Positions 6,930 to 8,101 of a stretch of DNA of 8,101 nucleotides are shown piece after piece. The number at the start of each line of letters is the position of its first letter. Position 1 is the stretch's first letter. The stretch is taken from NCBI GenBank assembly GCA_017646185.1, contig JAGCNA010000295.1:1-8101 (forward strand), given 5' to 3'. The stretch is from Clostridia bacterium (GTDB taxonomy: Bacteria; Bacillota; Clostridia; Oscillospirales; CAG-382). The notes beneath the pieces were generated by a model. The model was not told where the DNA came from. It saw nothing but the letters and a program-made list of their open reading frames with translations, and searched no databases. Position numbers and translations under genes: made by a program.

Positions 6930-6958
6930 ATAATATACCAAAAACCCCGATTTGTCAA
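6930..6958 (-). promoter_or_regulatory. Sigma-A-type promoter of tig
   Basis: On the minus strand a perfect TTGACA (6958-6953) is followed, after exactly 17 nt, by TATTAT (6935-6930). This would start transcription about 30-40 nt before the tig ATG. A weaker second candidate lies further upstream, with TTGCTT (6999-6994) and TATAAA (6977-6972) 16 nt apart. I see no CIRCE inverted repeat and no clear CtsR box near either. Confidence 0.78.
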
Positions 6959-7018
6959 TTCCTTTTTGAATTTTATAAATCTTTTTGTCAGCAAAGCAAA
7001 AAAATTTACAATACGTAC

Positions 7019-7047
7019 TTGCTTAATTAAACATTTTTCACTATAAT
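7019..7047 (+). promoter_or_regulatory. Sigma-A-type promoter of the sortase gene
   Basis: A perfect TATAAT (7042-7047) lies 17 nt after TTGCTT (7019-7024), which matches the first three bases of the -35 consensus. It points away from the tig promoter, and the two -35 boxes are about 60 bp apart, so the 197-bp intergenic region is a divergent promoter region. Confidence 0.7.
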
Positions 7048-7084
7048 AGCAATAGCAAAAACTAAAAGGGGCATTATTTTAAGT

Positions 7085-8038
7085 ATGCAAGATAATAATC
7101 AATTCCTGTCTTCCTTGTCTTCCATGACACCGGATCAGACCGGTTATGACAGCAGTAAACATAAAAAGAAACGTATGGGGGCAGACAGCATCTTGCGCGC
7201 CGTCCTCGCCTGCGTGTTTATAGCAATATTTTTGTATTCTTCAAATTCCGTGGTGGAAAGATTTATTGCGGATAAAAAAGAGCAGGATACGCTTACGGAG
7301 GTAATTGTGGAAAGCGCATTGTCGCCGCTGGCGTCCACCATCACACCGGATAACCTGCTTTCCTTGTACGATTCCATAAATCTGGTTATGGATAACAACA
7401 CCGTTACGGGCTCAAAGGATAACGAATACGACGATCCTGCAAGATACGCAAAATATAAAGCCGCAGTTACCGCACTCAAGGCCAAGTATCCCGATACTTA
7501 TGCGTGGATAGTTGTAACGGGCACCAATATAGATTACCCCGTCTTAAAGGGCGACACCAACGATACCTACATACGCTCCGATTATAAGGGCAATTACGCC
7601 AACGGCGGCAGTATATACGTAGATTACCGCCTTTCGGATATATACAACAATAACCTGAACACCGTTGTATACGGTCATAATATGACCAACGGCACCATGT
7701 TCCGTTCCTTGCGTAACTGGTTTGAGAGTGCTAACCGCAATTCCACGGCAGAAACAATGCGTATAGAAATATATACCGAGGACGCTTTGTACATTTACAA
7801 GCCTTTTTCCGGATACAGATCCGACGGTACGGATTTCACCAAAACCAGCTTCCAGTCTTACGCATCTTTCGTGGAATATCTGGATATGATCCGTTCCCGT
7901 TCCATCATTCCTTGCTCTTTACCGCATGACTCTTCTTCAAAAATAGCGACCCTCGTTACCTGTACAAACAGCTATACCAACTCAAAAGAGCGTTACGTTC
8001 TCCATTGCCTGCTTACTCAGGTTGTAAAATACAACTAA
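7085..8038 (+). CDS. Class B sortase (cysteine transpeptidase)
   Basis: This 317-residue membrane protein is expected to cleave a sorting signal on secreted proteins and link them to the cell wall or to each other. Residues about 25-31 are basic, followed by a single N-terminal membrane helix (about 36-53), so the enzyme faces outward. The sortase fold has TGTNIDYPVLKG (145-156), GSIYVDYR (175-182), the catalytic His198 in VVYGHN, Cys293 in LVTCT and Arg303 in ERYVLH. The IDYPV, GS-Y-DYR and YGHNM motifs and the long segment between His and Cys are typical of class B. An N-terminal cytoplasmic part of about 35 residues precedes the helix. The ribosome site is modest (AAAAGGGG, about 13 nt from the ATG). 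No sorting-signal substrate is encoded in the window. A GDSL hydrolase gene follows after 17 nt. Confidence 0.92.
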   Translation: MQDNNQFLSSLSSMTPDQTGYDSSKHKKKRMGADSILRAVLACVFIAIFLYSSNSVVERFIADKKEQDTLTEVIVESALSPLASTITPDNLLSLYDSINLVMDNNTVTGSKDNEYDDPARYAKYKAAVTALKAKYPDTYAWIVVTGTNIDYPVLKGDTNDTYIRSDYKGNYANGGSIYVDYRLSDIYNNNLNTVVYGHNMTNGTMFRSLRNWFESANRNSTAETMRIEIYTEDALYIYKPFSGYRSDGTDFTKTSFQSYASFVEYLDMIRSRSIIPCSLPHDSSSKIATLVTCTNSYTNSKERYVLHCLLTQVVKYN

Positions 8039-8043
8039 AAATA

Positions 8044-8049
8044 AAGGAG
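8044..8049 (+). promoter_or_regulatory. Ribosome binding site of the GDSL hydrolase gene
   Basis: AAGGAG lies 6 nt before the ATG at 8056 and supports a real gene start although only 15 codons are visible. Confidence 0.85.
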
Positions 8050-8055
8050 CTTTTT

Positions 8056-8101
8056 ATGAAAACCATTCTTTTCCAAGGCGATTCCATTACAGACGCCGGC
8101 C
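8056..8101 (+). CDS. SGNH/GDSL-family hydrolase, N-terminal fragment
   Basis: Only 15 codons are in the window. They read MKTILFQGDSITDAG, where GDSITDAG is block I of the SGNH/GDSL esterase family with the nucleophilic Ser at residue 10. There is no signal peptide, so a cytosolic esterase or deacetylase acting on lipid or carbohydrate esters is likely; the substrate cannot be told. It begins 17 nt after the sortase stop with a strong ribosome site and no terminator between, so the two are probably cotranscribed. Confidence 0.8.
   Translation, partial: MKTILFQGDSITDAG

Noticed and set aside
6888..7084. A CIRCE or CtsR operator in the tig/sortase intergenic region
   Set aside because: The AT-rich stretch has TGTCAA and TTGTCA words, but no paired heptads or TTAGCACTC-type inverted repeat; the TGTCAA is better explained as the tig -35 box.

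Overview
The window looks like chromosomal DNA from a Gram-positive anaerobe of the class Clostridia, most likely an Oscillospiraceae/Ruminococcaceae-type gut bacterium. The reasons are the tig-clpP-clpX gene order typical of Firmicutes, a class B sortase, a type I dockerin, strong AAGGAG-type ribosome binding sites, and a secreted protein ending in a membrane-anchor tail. The genus cannot be fixed from sequence alone.

Layout. (1) 2-883 (+) is the 3' end of a gene for a secreted protein with discoidin-like (F5/8 C-like) domains and a C-terminal type I dockerin. It opens with a 99-bp segment repeated perfectly 507 bp further on. (2) 918-2717 (+) encodes a Na+/phosphate cotransporter with a C-terminal PhoU-like domain. 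(3) 2771-3622 (+) encodes a secreted, membrane-tethered protein with one discoidin-like domain, an acidic hexapeptide-repeat stalk and a C-terminal transmembrane anchor. These three genes are closely spaced with no visible terminator between them, so they are probably one transcription unit. (4) A symmetric hairpin at 3651-3679 ends this unit and also the convergent clpX. (5) On the minus strand, tig (6887-5607), clpP (5523-4942) and clpX (4938-3694) form the housekeeping protein-folding and proteolysis cluster. tig has a clear sigma-A-type promoter, and a hairpin plus T-run lies between tig and clpP. (6) Divergent from tig, 7085-8038 (+) encodes a class B sortase with a TATAAT promoter. It is followed after 17 nt by the first 15 codons of an SGNH/GDSL hydrolase that runs off the window.

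How the parts relate. Trigger factor folds nascent chains, and ClpX unfolds substrates for ClpP. The other genes concern the cell surface: a dockerin protein meant to dock on a cohesin, a tethered protein with a related domain, a phosphate importer or regulator, and a sortase. The flanking discoidin-like proteins share recognisable domain ancestry, which makes the dockerin/transporter/tethered-protein operon the least ordinary part. I see no mobile element, CRISPR array, tRNA or rRNA. The longest stretch without a gene is the 197-bp tig/sortase intergenic region (6888-7084), which holds two divergent promoters. I did not find a convincing new defence or mobile system here.
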